Notes: generated from the letters alone by a model not told the origin. A stretch of DNA of 15,208 nt from B1 sp964443415 (GCA_964443415.1 CAYUDC010000061.1:1-15208), one strand, 5' to 3'; shown: positions 1-8,013, numbered from the stretch's first letter. Translations and numbers: made by a program.

Positions 1-55
1 TTCAAACATTCACCCTAATATGCAGTTAAAATGTTAATAATCTAATTTATTAGTT
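1..55 (+). other. Short upstream region of the pirin gene
   Basis: AT-rich leader with no TAnnTTTG box and no Shine-Dalgarno. It contains one small dyad, CTAAT-TT-ATTAG, next to the start codon. The promoter is probably outside the window or non-consensus. Confidence 0.4.
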
Positions 56-1183
56 ATGGCTATTCACAGAAGAAATTTTCTTACCAGATTAACATTGGGA
101 GTAGGTGCAGCTCTTTCTGCGCCTTTTGAAAATGCTGCTAAAACAATACGTAAATCAATGGAAAAGACCAATCCTGTTTTAAATGTTCAAGCCATGGGCT
201 TTCAATGGGAAACTGCCGACCCATTTTTATTTTGTGTACATCATGAAGATTTTTTCCCAAAAGGTAATGCGGCCATGGGCCCTGCTACTTCCTTAAATGG
301 CAGAAGTTTAGGAGACGACTTTATTGTGAAGGATGGTTTTAGGATGTACCATGGCAGGCAAGTTCCTGGATTTCCTGGTCATCCGCACCGAGGCTTCGAA
401 ACGGTGACTGTGGTTAGAAAGGGTTTAGTTGACCATGCAGATAGCCTTGGGGCAGCGGGCAGATATGGTAATGGTGATGTGCAATGGATGACAGCGGGTA
501 AGGGGGTACAGCACTCAGAAATGTTTCCGCTTTTGCACCAAGATAAAGAGAATACATTGGAGTTATTTCAGATCTGGTTGAATTTACCTGCTAAAAATAA
601 AATGGTGGCACCCCATTTTAAGATGTTTTGGTCTGAGAAAATTCCAAATGTTAGTTTAAAGGATGCAGCTGGAAAAGTATCGAAAATTGAGGTGATAGCA
701 GGTAATTTTGGGAAGCACATTGCTTTACAACCACCACCTGATTCTTGGGCAGCACAGCCAGCCAATGAAGTAGCTATTTGGGTGATAAAAATGGAGGAAG
801 GTGCTAGCCTAAGTCTTCCAACAGCCTCTAAAGGCGTTAACAGAAAAATTTACTTTTACGAAGGCGAGAGTTTAGATATTGAAGGCACAGCGATAGGAAA
901 GTACAAGTCGGTGCAACTATTGCCAGAGATACTAGTACAATTAAAGGCTACAAAAGGCAAAGCAAGTATTTTGCTTTTGCAGGGTAAACCTATTGGAGAG
1001 CAAGTGATACAATACGGACCATTTGTGATGAACACAAAAGAAGAAATTCAACAAGCATTTAATGATTACCATCGCACTCAATTTGGTGGTTGGCCATGGG
1101 CAAGGTTAGACCAAGTTCATCCAAGAAGTAAAGGCAGATTTGCTAAACATGCAGATGGTACATTGGAGGAGCGAAAGTCTTAG
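56..1183 (+). CDS. Pirin-family cupin protein with putative Tat signal
   Basis: This 375-aa protein carries the pirin signature: HPHRGFETVT (residues 99-108), VDHADSLG (115-122) and HSE (143-145). By family knowledge H99, H101, H143 and E145 match the four metal ligands of human pirin, so the cupin site should bind iron. Pirins are variously redox-sensing regulators or quercetinases; the substrate here cannot be told. The C-terminal tail (QRTQFGGWPW-like segment, about 335-370) is usual in long bacterial pirins. The N-terminus is unusual: R5-R6-N-F-L followed by a hydrophobic stretch (about 11-24) resembles a Tat signal, which would put the protein in the periplasm. If that is wrong, M35 (codon at 158) is an alternative cytoplasmic start. 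No Shine-Dalgarno is visible. The gene ends exactly where the convergent response-regulator gene ends, so it shares no obvious function with it. Confidence 0.9.
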   Translation: MAIHRRNFLTRLTLGVGAALSAPFENAAKTIRKSMEKTNPVLNVQAMGFQWETADPFLFCVHHEDFFPKGNAAMGPATSLNGRSLGDDFIVKDGFRMYHGRQVPGFPGHPHRGFETVTVVRKGLVDHADSLGAAGRYGNGDVQWMTAGKGVQHSEMFPLLHQDKENTLELFQIWLNLPAKNKMVAPHFKMFWSEKIPNVSLKDAAGKVSKIEVIAGNFGKHIALQPPPDSWAAQPANEVAIWVIKMEEGASLSLPTASKGVNRKIYFYEGESLDIEGTAIGKYKSVQLLPEILVQLKATKGKASILLLQGKPIGEQVIQYGPFVMNTKEEIQQAFNDYHRTQFGGWPWARLDQVHPRSKGRFAKHADGTLEERKS

Positions 1184-1597
1184 TTAGCTGTTTATAAACT
1201 GCTGAAAAGCCGCCTGTTCGCTTAGGTCTTTGAGCATGTGTTTATCAATTGGTTTTTCTAAAAAGCCTATGATTTCTGGGAAGTCTTTGGCAATAATTCT
1301 ATCTTTTGGGTCTGTTGAAGAAGTTACCAAGATATGCTTGATGCTGTGATCAAGGTTTAATTCTCTGAGTGCTTTCAAAAATTCCCATCCATCCATCTGT
1401 GGCATATTGATATCTAAAAAGACCAATACTTTTTTGCTGGGTTGATCCAATGACTTTAAATAGGTTAAAGCACTTTCTGCATCCAGGAATGATTTAGGCT
1501 CTAAATGAAAACCACTTTTTACTAGTTCTCTTTTATTAAGAACTAAAAAAAGTTCATCATCATCTACCATTAATAATTCGTAATTCATATTTGTCAT
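1184..1597 (-). CDS. Single-domain response regulator (CheY-like)
   Basis: A 137-aa stand-alone receiver domain with no output domain. The acidic pocket is D12-D13-D14, the phosphoacceptor is D62 in the FLDINMPQMDGW context, the switch residues are T92/S93 and the conserved lysine is K115 followed by proline. Such proteins act as phosphate shuttles or sinks, or bind a partner protein when phosphorylated. The gene is third in the - strand operon, 3 bp after the REC-DHp gene. Start choice is open: an AGGAA lies directly against the first ATG (too close), but about 10 nt from the in-frame ATG at 1588 (M4), so M4 may be the true start. Its TAA stop abuts the TAG of the convergent pirin gene. Confidence 0.92.
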   Translation of the reverse strand: MTNMNYELLMVDDDELFLVLNKRELVKSGFHLEPKSFLDAESALTYLKSLDQPSKKVLVFLDINMPQMDGWEFLKALRELNLDHSIKHILVTSSTDPKDRIIAKDFPEIIGFLEKPIDKHMLKDLSEQAAFQQFINS

Positions 1598-1600
1598 TTC

Positions 1601-2314
1601 CTAGTTGATTATATTATTTGCTGTATATGTTTTGTTGGTAATGTCACGTATCACTGCATCTAGTTCTGTAGCAGAATTTCTGATGTGTTTTAAAATTTCT
1701 TTAGGGTTCATTTCAATCACATCTCCTTCGGTTTCAAGTAGTGTAATCAAGCCCATTAGCCTGGCAAGAGGTGCTCTCACGATATGCGATTGTGTCCAAG
1801 CAATTTCTCTTAAAGCATCGTTACTAGAAATAAGTGCTTGATTGGTTGAAAGAAGTTCGGCGGTACGTTCTTTCACTTTTTCTTCTAGAATTTGGTTTTG
1901 ATTTCTAAGTTGCTTTAAAAGATAATTAGTAAACAAAAGGTTTTTAATTCTTAGTTCTACCTCTATTAGGTCGAAAGGCTTAACAATAAAGTCGCTAGCC
2001 CCGCCAGACAGGGCTTTTTGTTTAGATTCTCTTGTGGCATCTGCTGTTAGTACCAAAATTTGCATCCATCCATGGAGTGAACCATTATCTTTTAGATGCT
2101 TCATGATATCAAATCCACTGATATCAGGCATCATTAAATCTAAAAGCAGTAAGTCGGGTGATTGCATCGCAATTTCGTCTAGTGCCTTCGTAGAATCATT
2201 GATGATGCCTACATTTGTATATCCTTTAATAGACAGCAAGTTGGCTAATATTTCTGTATTAGCTGGTTGGTCGTCTATGACTAGGATTCTAGAATTTTTT
2301 ATTTCTTCTTTCAT
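1601..2314 (-). CDS. Receiver-DHp protein lacking an ATPase domain
   Basis: A 237-aa protein. An N-terminal receiver domain (about 8-127) has D14-D15, phosphoacceptor D59 in LLLLDLMMPDISGF, T90 and K112-P113. A coiled coil (about 132-168) follows. A short C-terminal helical segment (169-237) contains the AWTQSHIVRAPLARLMGL stretch with candidate phosphoacceptor H177, which resembles the dimerisation/phosphotransfer (DHp) helix of Bacteroidota histidine kinases. The protein ends there: no N, G1 or G2 boxes of an ATPase domain are present, and it stops cleanly 3 bp before the next gene. It therefore cannot phosphorylate itself. Inference: it takes phosphate from the upstream hybrid kinase and may pass it on through H177, perhaps to the downstream response regulator. 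It could also be a degenerate kinase kept for dimerisation. Confidence 0.85.
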   Translation of the reverse strand: MKEEIKNSRILVIDDQPANTEILANLLSIKGYTNVGIINDSTKALDEIAMQSPDLLLLDLMMPDISGFDIMKHLKDNGSLHGWMQILVLTADATRESKQKALSGGASDFIVKPFDLIEVELRIKNLLFTNYLLKQLRNQNQILEEKVKERTAELLSTNQALISSNDALREIAWTQSHIVRAPLARLMGLITLLETEGDVIEMNPKEILKHIRNSATELDAVIRDITNKTYTANNIIN

Positions 2315-2317
2315 ACT

Positions 2318-2335
2318 TTTTGGTTCAACCCGAAA
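2318..2335. promoter_or_regulatory. Dyad element in the kinase/REC-DHp gap
   Basis: TTTTGGTTCAACCCGAAA fills nearly all of the 21-bp gap between the kinase stop and the REC-DHp start. It matches the dyad TTTnGGTTnnAACCnAAA at 13 of 14 fixed positions and differs by one base from the perfect copy at 9633-9650. No promoter match is seen with it here. Its role (operator, or attenuation between operon genes) is inference. Confidence 0.35.
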
Positions 2336-5300
2336 TTATATAAACTGGTCTATGGTATTAAGCAAACTTACAACCTCTATGGGTTTTGTTAAGTAACTTT
2401 TTGCACCCAGCGACATTAATTTTACTCTTTGATCAGCCATGGCATCTGCACTTATAATAACAACAGGTATCACAGAGGTGGTGGGTTCGTTTTTAAGCAT
2501 CTTTAAAATATCAGAGCCGTGCGAATCAGGTAAGTTTAAATCTAGTAGAATCAAATCTGGTTGCAAGACCTTAGCCATCTCAAAGCCATTTTTGCCAGTT
2601 GTAGAGGTTTCAAGCGTAATGCTTTTGCGGGTATTGCTTAATACTTGTTTAACAAGCTCAATATTAGAAATATTGTCTTCTATGTATAGAATTTTTCCAG
2701 CTTTAGGTGATTGAATATTGGATAGCTTATCTTCAGATTGTTTTTTAATTTGTTCTTGATGATTTTCCCCGACTGGCAAAGCAATCCAAAAAGTACTACC
2801 TACATCTACCTTACTTTCTACTCCTATGGTTCCTTGCATTAAACTGGCCAATTGTTTAACTACAGCCAATCCTAAACCCGTTCCTTCTGTTCCGGTGCTG
2901 TCTGCCTCTAAGCGCTCAAACGGATTGAAAATCCTATTTAAATTTTTCTCTGCGATACCTATACCATTATCGGTGACACAAATCTTATAGTAATCTTTAC
3001 CATTCATTTGAATAGGTTCGGTTTTTAAAAATACTTTCCCATAAGGTTTGTTATACTTAATACCGTTATTTACCAGATTGGTAAGCACCTGTTTAAGCCT
3101 TTGGTTATCGGCGTGTACAAAAAGTTTATCTGGCATAGCATCATCTACCACCAATTCTATATTTCTAGCATTGGCTAAAGGCAACAGGGTATCTTTTATT
3201 TCAATGATGCAACGCTTGATGTCTACAGATTCTACAGAAACAGAAATCTTGCCCGATTCAATCCTAGAGATATCCAACACCTCATTAATCAGTCCAAGTA
3301 AATGCTTTCCGCTATTAAGGATATGATTAACACTTTTTTCTTGAGATTCGCTTAGTTCGCCCATTTGCAATAGTTGCGCAAAACCCAAAATGGAGTTCAT
3401 AGGCGTTCTAAGTTCATGGCTCATGCGCGACAAAAATTCACTCTTTGATCTATTTGCTTCTTCGGCCACCACCCTCGCATAATTTAAATCTAGGTTAGAT
3501 TGTTCTAACTCTTTAGTGCGCTCTAGAATTCGCCTTTCGAGTGTTTTGTTTAAATCAATGATTTCAAAGTCTTTTTCTTTTCTATTGGTTATATCTCTGA
3601 TGAACCTTAATACTTGATTGTTATTGATGGCCACAACCCTTGCTTCGAAGTATTTTGTGATTTCTCCTTCTTGTTTAGGAAACTCATAAGACTTCATTTT
3701 GCCGGTGGCTAATACCTCTTGGATTACCTGCACATGAAGTTTAGCAATTTCACTGGTAAAAGCATCCCTCACATTTTTGCCAACCAAGTAGCTATAATCA
3801 TCTTGTTGACTGTTTGTGCTCGACCTAAAATATTCTAAGTAATTGCCATCCTTATCGCAAATAAATACCATGTCTGGCATGGCGTCTATAATGGCAGATA
3901 ACCTCTGATTTTGCAGTTTAATTGTTTCTTCTTGTGCTTTTTTCTCGCTTATATCAATTACTGTTGCCGATAAAAAGGCAGGTGCTCCTTGCTCATCTAA
4001 AATAAGCTTTGTACTCATCAGAGTGGGAAACTCTGTTCCATCTTTTCTGCAATGCCCTACCTCAGTAGCTTCAAAACCACCTTCTGTTTTAATCTTTTCT
4101 AATAAGCTTCCCACCAATGGCAGTTGAGCTGGGCTATGCAATATTGGAATGGCTTGGCCAATGAGTTCTTCTACCTTGTAACCATGTTGCTCGGCAAACT
4201 TTGGATTAACATACAGCATGATGCCATTGATATCTGTAATGGCAGTTCCATAGTTGGCTTGATCCGAAATAATTCTAAACTTTTTAAGTTCTGCCTCGGT
4301 AGCAAGTCTATCTGTAACTTCAATATCTGCACCAATATAACCAATCAAATTTCCTTCAGCATCTAGCTTTGGTGTACCGTTGGTTTCAACCCAAATTACC
4401 GTACCGTCTTTTCTTTGTATGGGGTTTAATAGTTTAACAAAGCTCTCCTTTTTTTCTAGCACTTGATAGGCGTGCGCTATAAATTCTTCTTTATGTTCTT
4501 CGGGGTGTAGGTCGTAGAAATACTTTTTGTCTACTAATTCCTCTGGCTCATATCCATATATTTTACCAGCAATTTTGCTGACATAGGTATAAATCCCTTC
4601 TTTGTTTAATTCCCAAATAACAGATTGGCTATGGTCTGCAATGGTTTGTAAGCGTTGTTCGTTTTCGCGCAGTTCAACCTCCATCTTTCTTCGTTCACTG
4701 ATGTCGATACCCATGCACTGAATCTCTAGCGGTTTATCTTGATCGTCTGTTAAGCAAACAAACTCCCAAAAAGTGGTTTTTATTCCGCCTGATTTATTAG
4801 GCTTGTCTAATTCTACCTGAAAGGCTATCCCTGGATTGGAAATACATTTCTCTACGGTTGCAAAGGTTTTTTGATGGTGGTACTCGCAAATAGACGCCAA
4901 TGAATTGCCATTTTTCAAGCCAGATTCATAATATAACCAACCAAACTCTTCTTCAAATGTGCGGTTCCAATAGGTATGTAATCCATTTAGGTTGGTTCTT
5001 AACACATAGCTCGTTTGGGTATTTAAAAGATTCTTGAGCCTATTTTCACTTTCTATTAAACGATGCTTTACCACCCTTTTGTTTAAATGAACCTCAATGG
5101 TTCTTCTGAGGTTATCTAATAGTTGATATTCTTCTTTTAAGAAAGGAGTGTCCGCAGGGTTATAGATTGTTAAGAAGCCTTTTTTACTGTGGTTTAAATG
5201 AAAATCGGTAAACATTTTACTGTTCGATTCTTTGAAACCATTGCTTTTGTAAACTTCTGCGCCAAAGTTAATTTGTGCCGAGGTTTGTTCGGGGAACTGA

Positions 5301-5848
5301 TAACCGTGGGGAATTAACTCTACTGCTTTGTGAAGGTATTCTTCAATAGAAAGCTCTGCATTCTCACTTAACCAATTAATTTGATATACACAGTTTAGCT
5401 CTTTTAACCTTTCGGTTAACTGAAACTTAGAGTCTTCTAAGGCCTTTTCAGCATTTTTTTGTTCAGTGATATCACTAAATGTTACAAAAATCCGGTAGGG
5501 TTTTGTCTCGCTTGGTAAGAATTCTGGCACTGCATTTACTAGCAACCATTTGTAAGTTTGAAGTATGGGGTGGTATACACCCATTACTACATTTTTTACA
5601 GTTTCTGCTTTTTTTAAGGCTACACTCGCTGGGTGAGTGTCACCAGGATAATCAGAACCATCTGCATGTATGGCATGCCAACCTTCGTCCATGGGAGATT
5701 TGCCCAGTAACTGATTTAAAGTAAGACCTAACAAATCACATGCTGCAGGATTAGCAAAAATAATTGCGCCCGTATGGTCATGGAAAACTACGCCCGAAGG
5801 CATCATGTTAAATAGTTGTTGCGCGTGTACAGGCAGTGAATTTTCCAT
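2336..5848 (-). CDS. Multi-PAS hybrid sensor histidine kinase
   Basis: A 1170-aa protein with no signal peptide or membrane helix, so a cytoplasmic sensor. Order: PAS1 (about 6-132), a GAF-like region (about 145-260; weaker call), PAS2 (266-390), PAS3 (393-517), PAS4 (518-640), PAS5 (643-757), coiled coil (758-800), HisKA with H811 in SHELRTPMNSILGF, HATPase_c (about 910-1027: N-box around N924-N928, G1 DNGIGIAE at 960-967, F-box NPFERL, G2 GTGLGLA at 989-995), and a C-terminal receiver (1051-1170: E1057-D1058, phosphoacceptor D1103, S1133, K1155). All catalytic boxes look intact. PAS ligands cannot be predicted; redox, heme, flavin or small molecules are possible. It is first in a three-gene operon, 21 bp before the REC-DHp gene, and is probably the phosphodonor for both downstream proteins. 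No Shine-Dalgarno is seen; A-rich bases precede the ATG. Confidence 0.93.
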   Translation of the reverse strand: MENSLPVHAQQLFNMMPSGVVFHDHTGAIIFANPAACDLLGLTLNQLLGKSPMDEGWHAIHADGSDYPGDTHPASVALKKAETVKNVVMGVYHPILQTYKWLLVNAVPEFLPSETKPYRIFVTFSDITEQKNAEKALEDSKFQLTERLKELNCVYQINWLSENAELSIEEYLHKAVELIPHGYQFPEQTSAQINFGAEVYKSNGFKESNSKMFTDFHLNHSKKGFLTIYNPADTPFLKEEYQLLDNLRRTIEVHLNKRVVKHRLIESENRLKNLLNTQTSYVLRTNLNGLHTYWNRTFEEEFGWLYYESGLKNGNSLASICEYHHQKTFATVEKCISNPGIAFQVELDKPNKSGGIKTTFWEFVCLTDDQDKPLEIQCMGIDISERRKMEVELRENEQRLQTIADHSQSVIWELNKEGIYTYVSKIAGKIYGYEPEELVDKKYFYDLHPEEHKEEFIAHAYQVLEKKESFVKLLNPIQRKDGTVIWVETNGTPKLDAEGNLIGYIGADIEVTDRLATEAELKKFRIISDQANYGTAITDINGIMLYVNPKFAEQHGYKVEELIGQAIPILHSPAQLPLVGSLLEKIKTEGGFEATEVGHCRKDGTEFPTLMSTKLILDEQGAPAFLSATVIDISEKKAQEETIKLQNQRLSAIIDAMPDMVFICDKDGNYLEYFRSSTNSQQDDYSYLVGKNVRDAFTSEIAKLHVQVIQEVLATGKMKSYEFPKQEGEITKYFEARVVAINNNQVLRFIRDITNRKEKDFEIIDLNKTLERRILERTKELEQSNLDLNYARVVAEEANRSKSEFLSRMSHELRTPMNSILGFAQLLQMGELSESQEKSVNHILNSGKHLLGLINEVLDISRIESGKISVSVESVDIKRCIIEIKDTLLPLANARNIELVVDDAMPDKLFVHADNQRLKQVLTNLVNNGIKYNKPYGKVFLKTEPIQMNGKDYYKICVTDNGIGIAEKNLNRIFNPFERLEADSTGTEGTGLGLAVVKQLASLMQGTIGVESKVDVGSTFWIALPVGENHQEQIKKQSEDKLSNIQSPKAGKILYIEDNISNIELVKQVLSNTRKSITLETSTTGKNGFEMAKVLQPDLILLDLNLPDSHGSDILKMLKNEPTTSVIPVVIISADAMADQRVKLMSLGAKSYLTKPIEVVSLLNTIDQFI

Positions 5849-5933
5849 TTTAGTTTAGGGCTAGCAATTACAATTTAGAATTTCTAATATTCAATTATTT
5901 AGAAGGATATTGTTATCTTAATTGTGTAAAAGT
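5849..5933 (-). promoter_or_regulatory. Leader region of the kinase operon
   Basis: An AT-rich stretch between the kinase ATG and the terminator hairpin. It must hold the promoter of the three-gene signalling operon if the hairpin terminates upstream transcription, but I find no full TTG-N19-TAnnTTTG match. The nearest is TACTTTTA on the - strand near 5926-5933, without a TTG at suitable spacing. The promoter call rests on position only. Confidence 0.3.
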
Positions 5934-5979
5934 ATATAAATCAAAAAACTACCACTAGGGGTAGTTTTTTGATTTATAT
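5934..5979 (-). terminator. Intrinsic terminator after the first LruC gene
   Basis: A perfect inverted repeat with 20-bp arms (5934-5953 and 5960-5979) around a 6-nt loop. The core stem GGTAG/CTACC is flanked by A6 and T6 runs, so it could stop transcription from either side. It begins 10 bp after the LruC stop codon at 5989 and lies upstream of the kinase gene, so its main job is probably to separate the LruC unit from the signalling operon. Confidence 0.85.
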
Positions 5980-5988
5980 CATATTATT

Positions 5989-7380
5989 TTAATAAATGTT
6001 TTCAGTTGCTCTGTAACCACTTAGGTTCTTGTACCAATCTGCATATTCTAAGCCGTTGCTTTCTGCCCAATCTTCAAAGTGATTGTACACTTTTAGAATG
6101 TCTACTTTTTCTTTTGGCCAAGCAAAAGCTTCTGGAATATGAATAGCCCAAGGAATATTGTTGCTTGTAACGTAATATTTTCCATTGGCCGGAACACTTC
6201 TATCAGCCGAGGTGCCAAATAAATTCATATTCATTAAGCTAGTAGGTGCATAGTTTGGTAAATGTACCTCATGGCTTCTTACTTGATTTACAAAAATAAA
6301 TGGGTTAAAGTTATTAATGCCAAGTTCTGCAATGGTATAGGTTTCGGGTTGAACCAAAATGTTTAAGGTTACTGTTACTGGGGCCACATAGGTAGCACCT
6401 GGTGTAGTGTTTACTCCAATTCCACTACCAGGATGAGCCATGAGGGTGTAACAATTGTCAAAAGCAATAAAAGTAGGTTTGCTTTGTCCGTTTTCTAATC
6501 CGTTTGAGCCTAAGCTTACTACATTTCCGTTGATGACCATACCCGTTACACTTAAATGCGTTTGGTTGATGGTATTAGGCAATTGAAATCCAAAACCGTT
6601 CTTAAATCCTGCGCCAAATGCTTTTAAGGTGAAGGTAGCAACTACATCAATAACTTTGTTATTGTTATTGGTTACCGACTTAAATTGGTAGTCTACTACC
6701 ATGTCATTAAAGTCATAATCTCCTTTACTTGGCCATAAATCTTCGTAGGCTAAAGTTCCTGTTTTAAAGGTATTAAAGCAACGAGCAGCATCATTTGGGT
6801 ACGCATCTAAAGAATCTACACAACCGTCGTTATCGGTATCTTGAGGGGCAGGTTGACTGCAATTGGTGTTGTTACAAGTCATTACATAAGTAAAATCTGC
6901 CACGGTAAAAGTTACAATGTTACCAGCTGTTCCAGCCTTAGCACTTACACGTTGCTGTTGTAAGCCACCAGTTAGAGTATAGGTAATTCTAACTGTTCCG
7001 GCCTTGCCATCACCAATATCAGATGTTCCGTCAAACTTAAATCCTTGAAATGGGTCAGAACCTAAATTTGGTCCATTTGCTAAGCTTGTATACTTAAATG
7101 AGCCAGTAAGTTTGGTAGCCGACATATTAGAATAAGTTCCCGCAGTTGCTTCTATAGACAAATGAGATAACTCTTTACAGCTAGGGCCGCCGCAACCATT
7201 ATGTGCTAGAATCAATGATATAGTATGTGTTCCATTACAATTATTCACCACACTTTCAATGGTAGTAGTATAACCCATACCATTGGTTTTAGTGATGGTG
7301 CACTGGGCTTGTGACTTATTAAGCATTGCACTAGTGGCAATAAATAATGCAATCAGAGTGAGTTGTTTTATAAATTTCAT
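5989..7380 (-). CDS. LruC domain-containing secreted protein (copy 1)
   Basis: A 463-aa protein from the chosen start; an in-frame ATG 33 bp upstream is rejected because this one begins a clean signal peptide (1-25, ending KSQAQ) and has AGGA 8 nt before it. An all-beta N-terminal domain (about 27-165, several cysteines) is followed by a calcium-loop-like segment DTDNDGCVDSLDAYP (181-195), as in thrombospondin type 3 or dockerin-like loops. The C-terminal LruC/DUF4842-type domain starts with the diagnostic YEDLWPSKGDYDFNDMVV (202-219) and runs to the end with the HEVHLP and PWAIHIPE blocks. There is no T9SS tail and no lipobox, so it should be periplasmic, surface-held or secreted; the molecular function of LruC domains is poorly known. 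It is co-transcribed with the lipoprotein gene 35 bp upstream and is a close paralog of the protein at 8014-9414. Confidence 0.9.
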   Translation of the reverse strand: MKFIKQLTLIALFIATSAMLNKSQAQCTITKTNGMGYTTTIESVVNNCNGTHTISLILAHNGCGGPSCKELSHLSIEATAGTYSNMSATKLTGSFKYTSLANGPNLGSDPFQGFKFDGTSDIGDGKAGTVRITYTLTGGLQQQRVSAKAGTAGNIVTFTVADFTYVMTCNNTNCSQPAPQDTDNDGCVDSLDAYPNDAARCFNTFKTGTLAYEDLWPSKGDYDFNDMVVDYQFKSVTNNNNKVIDVVATFTLKAFGAGFKNGFGFQLPNTINQTHLSVTGMVINGNVVSLGSNGLENGQSKPTFIAFDNCYTLMAHPGSGIGVNTTPGATYVAPVTVTLNILVQPETYTIAELGINNFNPFIFVNQVRSHEVHLPNYAPTSLMNMNLFGTSADRSVPANGKYYVTSNNIPWAIHIPEAFAWPKEKVDILKVYNHFEDWAESNGLEYADWYKNLSGYRATENIY

Positions 7381-7415
7381 ATTATGTTTCCTTTCGTTAA
7401 TTGAGTGAATCAAAC

Positions 7416-7787
7416 TTAGTTAAATTGGTAAGTTAATTCACTTTGATTTAAATCTATGATAACCTCTTGTCCCATGTAAAGTAGTTTTACTTTTTTCTCG
7501 GTAGTTGGCACACTAATAATGGTGTTGTATTTTGTGTTAGTGCTTAATAAAGCTTTTTCAATAACATTTCCATTAAGGTCTACAATTAGCACTGGGGCAT
7601 TAGCATATCCAATTAGGTTTAAGCTTACTTCTTGGGTAGTTTTCCAATTAAAATTATCACTTACTTTAATTTCTGAAGTAGAGGTGGCTTTTTCAGTATT
7701 GGTAACTGGTGTAAACTCAGTTGTTTCTTTTTTACAAGAAGTTCCCATTAGAATTCCAAAAAGGGCGATGGCAAGTAGCTTTTTCAT
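7416..7787 (-). CDS. Small lipoprotein upstream of LruC gene
   Basis: A 123-aa protein with a lipoprotein signal peptide: KK, a hydrophobic run, then MGTSC with C18 as the likely lipidated cysteine, followed by K-K-E. After a Thr/Ser-rich linker (about 22-45) comes a single beta-rich domain (about 46-123) beginning FNWKTTQEVSLNLIG. From memory this resembles the segment found near the N-terminus of many Bacteroidota LruC lipoproteins, so it may be a module that elsewhere is fused to LruC; this needs a profile search. It is the first gene of a two-gene operon with LruC copy 1 and has a recognisable promoter upstream. It is probably an outer-membrane or surface anchor or partner for the LruC protein (inference). 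No Shine-Dalgarno is seen. Confidence 0.82.
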   Translation of the reverse strand: MKKLLAIALFGILMGTSCKKETTEFTPVTNTEKATSTSEIKVSDNFNWKTTQEVSLNLIGYANAPVLIVDLNGNVIEKALLSTNTKYNTIISVPTTEKKVKLLYMGQEVIIDLNQSELTYQFN

Positions 7788-7821
7788 TTAGTTGATAATT
7801 TGTGTTATGCCAGTATTATTT

Positions 7822-7833
7822 CAATTCTTGTGC
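7822..7833 (-). promoter_or_regulatory. Shared leader motif GCACAAGAATTG (copy 1)
   Basis: GCACAAGAATTG on the - strand, starting its 3' side 35 bp upstream of the lipoprotein start codon and lying within the predicted transcript leader. The identical 12-mer occurs upstream of the second LruC gene at 9443-9454. It may be an RNA-level or DNA-level control site, or a relic of duplication. Confidence 0.35.
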
Positions 7834-7866
7834 TAGAAAGTTAAAGCCCTTAAAATCAAATGGTAA

Positions 7867-7896
7867 CAAAATTATCTGCATTGATTTTTGGTTCAA
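7867..7896 (-). promoter_or_regulatory. Bacteroidota-type promoter of the lipoprotein-LruC operon
   Basis: On the - strand, TTG (7896-7894) is followed after 19 bp by TAATTTTG (7874-7867), a full match to the -33 TTG / -7 TAnnTTTG consensus of the Bacteroidota primary sigma factor. The start of transcription would be near 7860, giving a leader of about 70 nt before the lipoprotein ATG. The -33 box lies inside the degenerate dyad at 7886-7903. Confidence 0.65.
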
Positions 7897-7903
7897 AACG
7901 GGA
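7886..7903. promoter_or_regulatory. Degenerate dyad overlapping the -33 box
   Basis: TTTTGGTTCAAAACGGGA matches TTTnGGTTnnAACCnAAA at 11 of 14 fixed positions: the left half is perfect, the right half poor. It covers the -33 TTG of the lipoprotein-LruC promoter, where a bound regulator could repress or activate. Functional role is inference. Confidence 0.35.
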
Positions 7904-7958
7904 AAATATTGAATGCAGAATCCAAAAATTGGAATCTTCCCATAAGCAAGACAGCAAA

Positions 7959-7992
7959 AAAAAGAGCTTGTCTATTGGGACAAGCTCTTTTT
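7959..7992 (-). terminator. Intrinsic terminator after the second LruC gene
   Basis: A perfect 14-bp stem, AAAAAGAGCTTGTC (7959-7972) and its complement (7979-7992), with a 6-nt loop. Runs of A on the left arm give a U-tract for - strand transcription. It sits 21 bp past the stop codon at 8014 and separates the second LruC gene from the lipoprotein-LruC operon promoter. The flanking A/T runs could also let it work on the + strand. Confidence 0.85.
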
Positions 7993-8013
7993 AAAAAAAG
8001 TTAAAGGGAAGTA

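Noticed and set aside
1605..2714. Several open + strand frames of 78-120 codons opposite the signalling genes
   Set aside because: They lie wholly antisense to genes with clear domains and have no recognisable product.
5934..5979. Long inverted repeat as an IS end or attachment site
   Set aside because: Position just past a stop codon, the short loop and the A/T runs fit an intrinsic terminator; no transposase or target duplication is present.
7381..7413. Upstream in-frame ATG as start of LruC copy 1
   Set aside because: It adds 11 polar residues before a normal signal peptide, while the inner ATG has AGGA at 8 nt.
7918..7936. Imperfect dyad GAATCCAA-AAA-TTGGAATC
   Set aside because: AT-rich with a mismatch, not repeated elsewhere, and no clear relation to the promoter 20 bp away.
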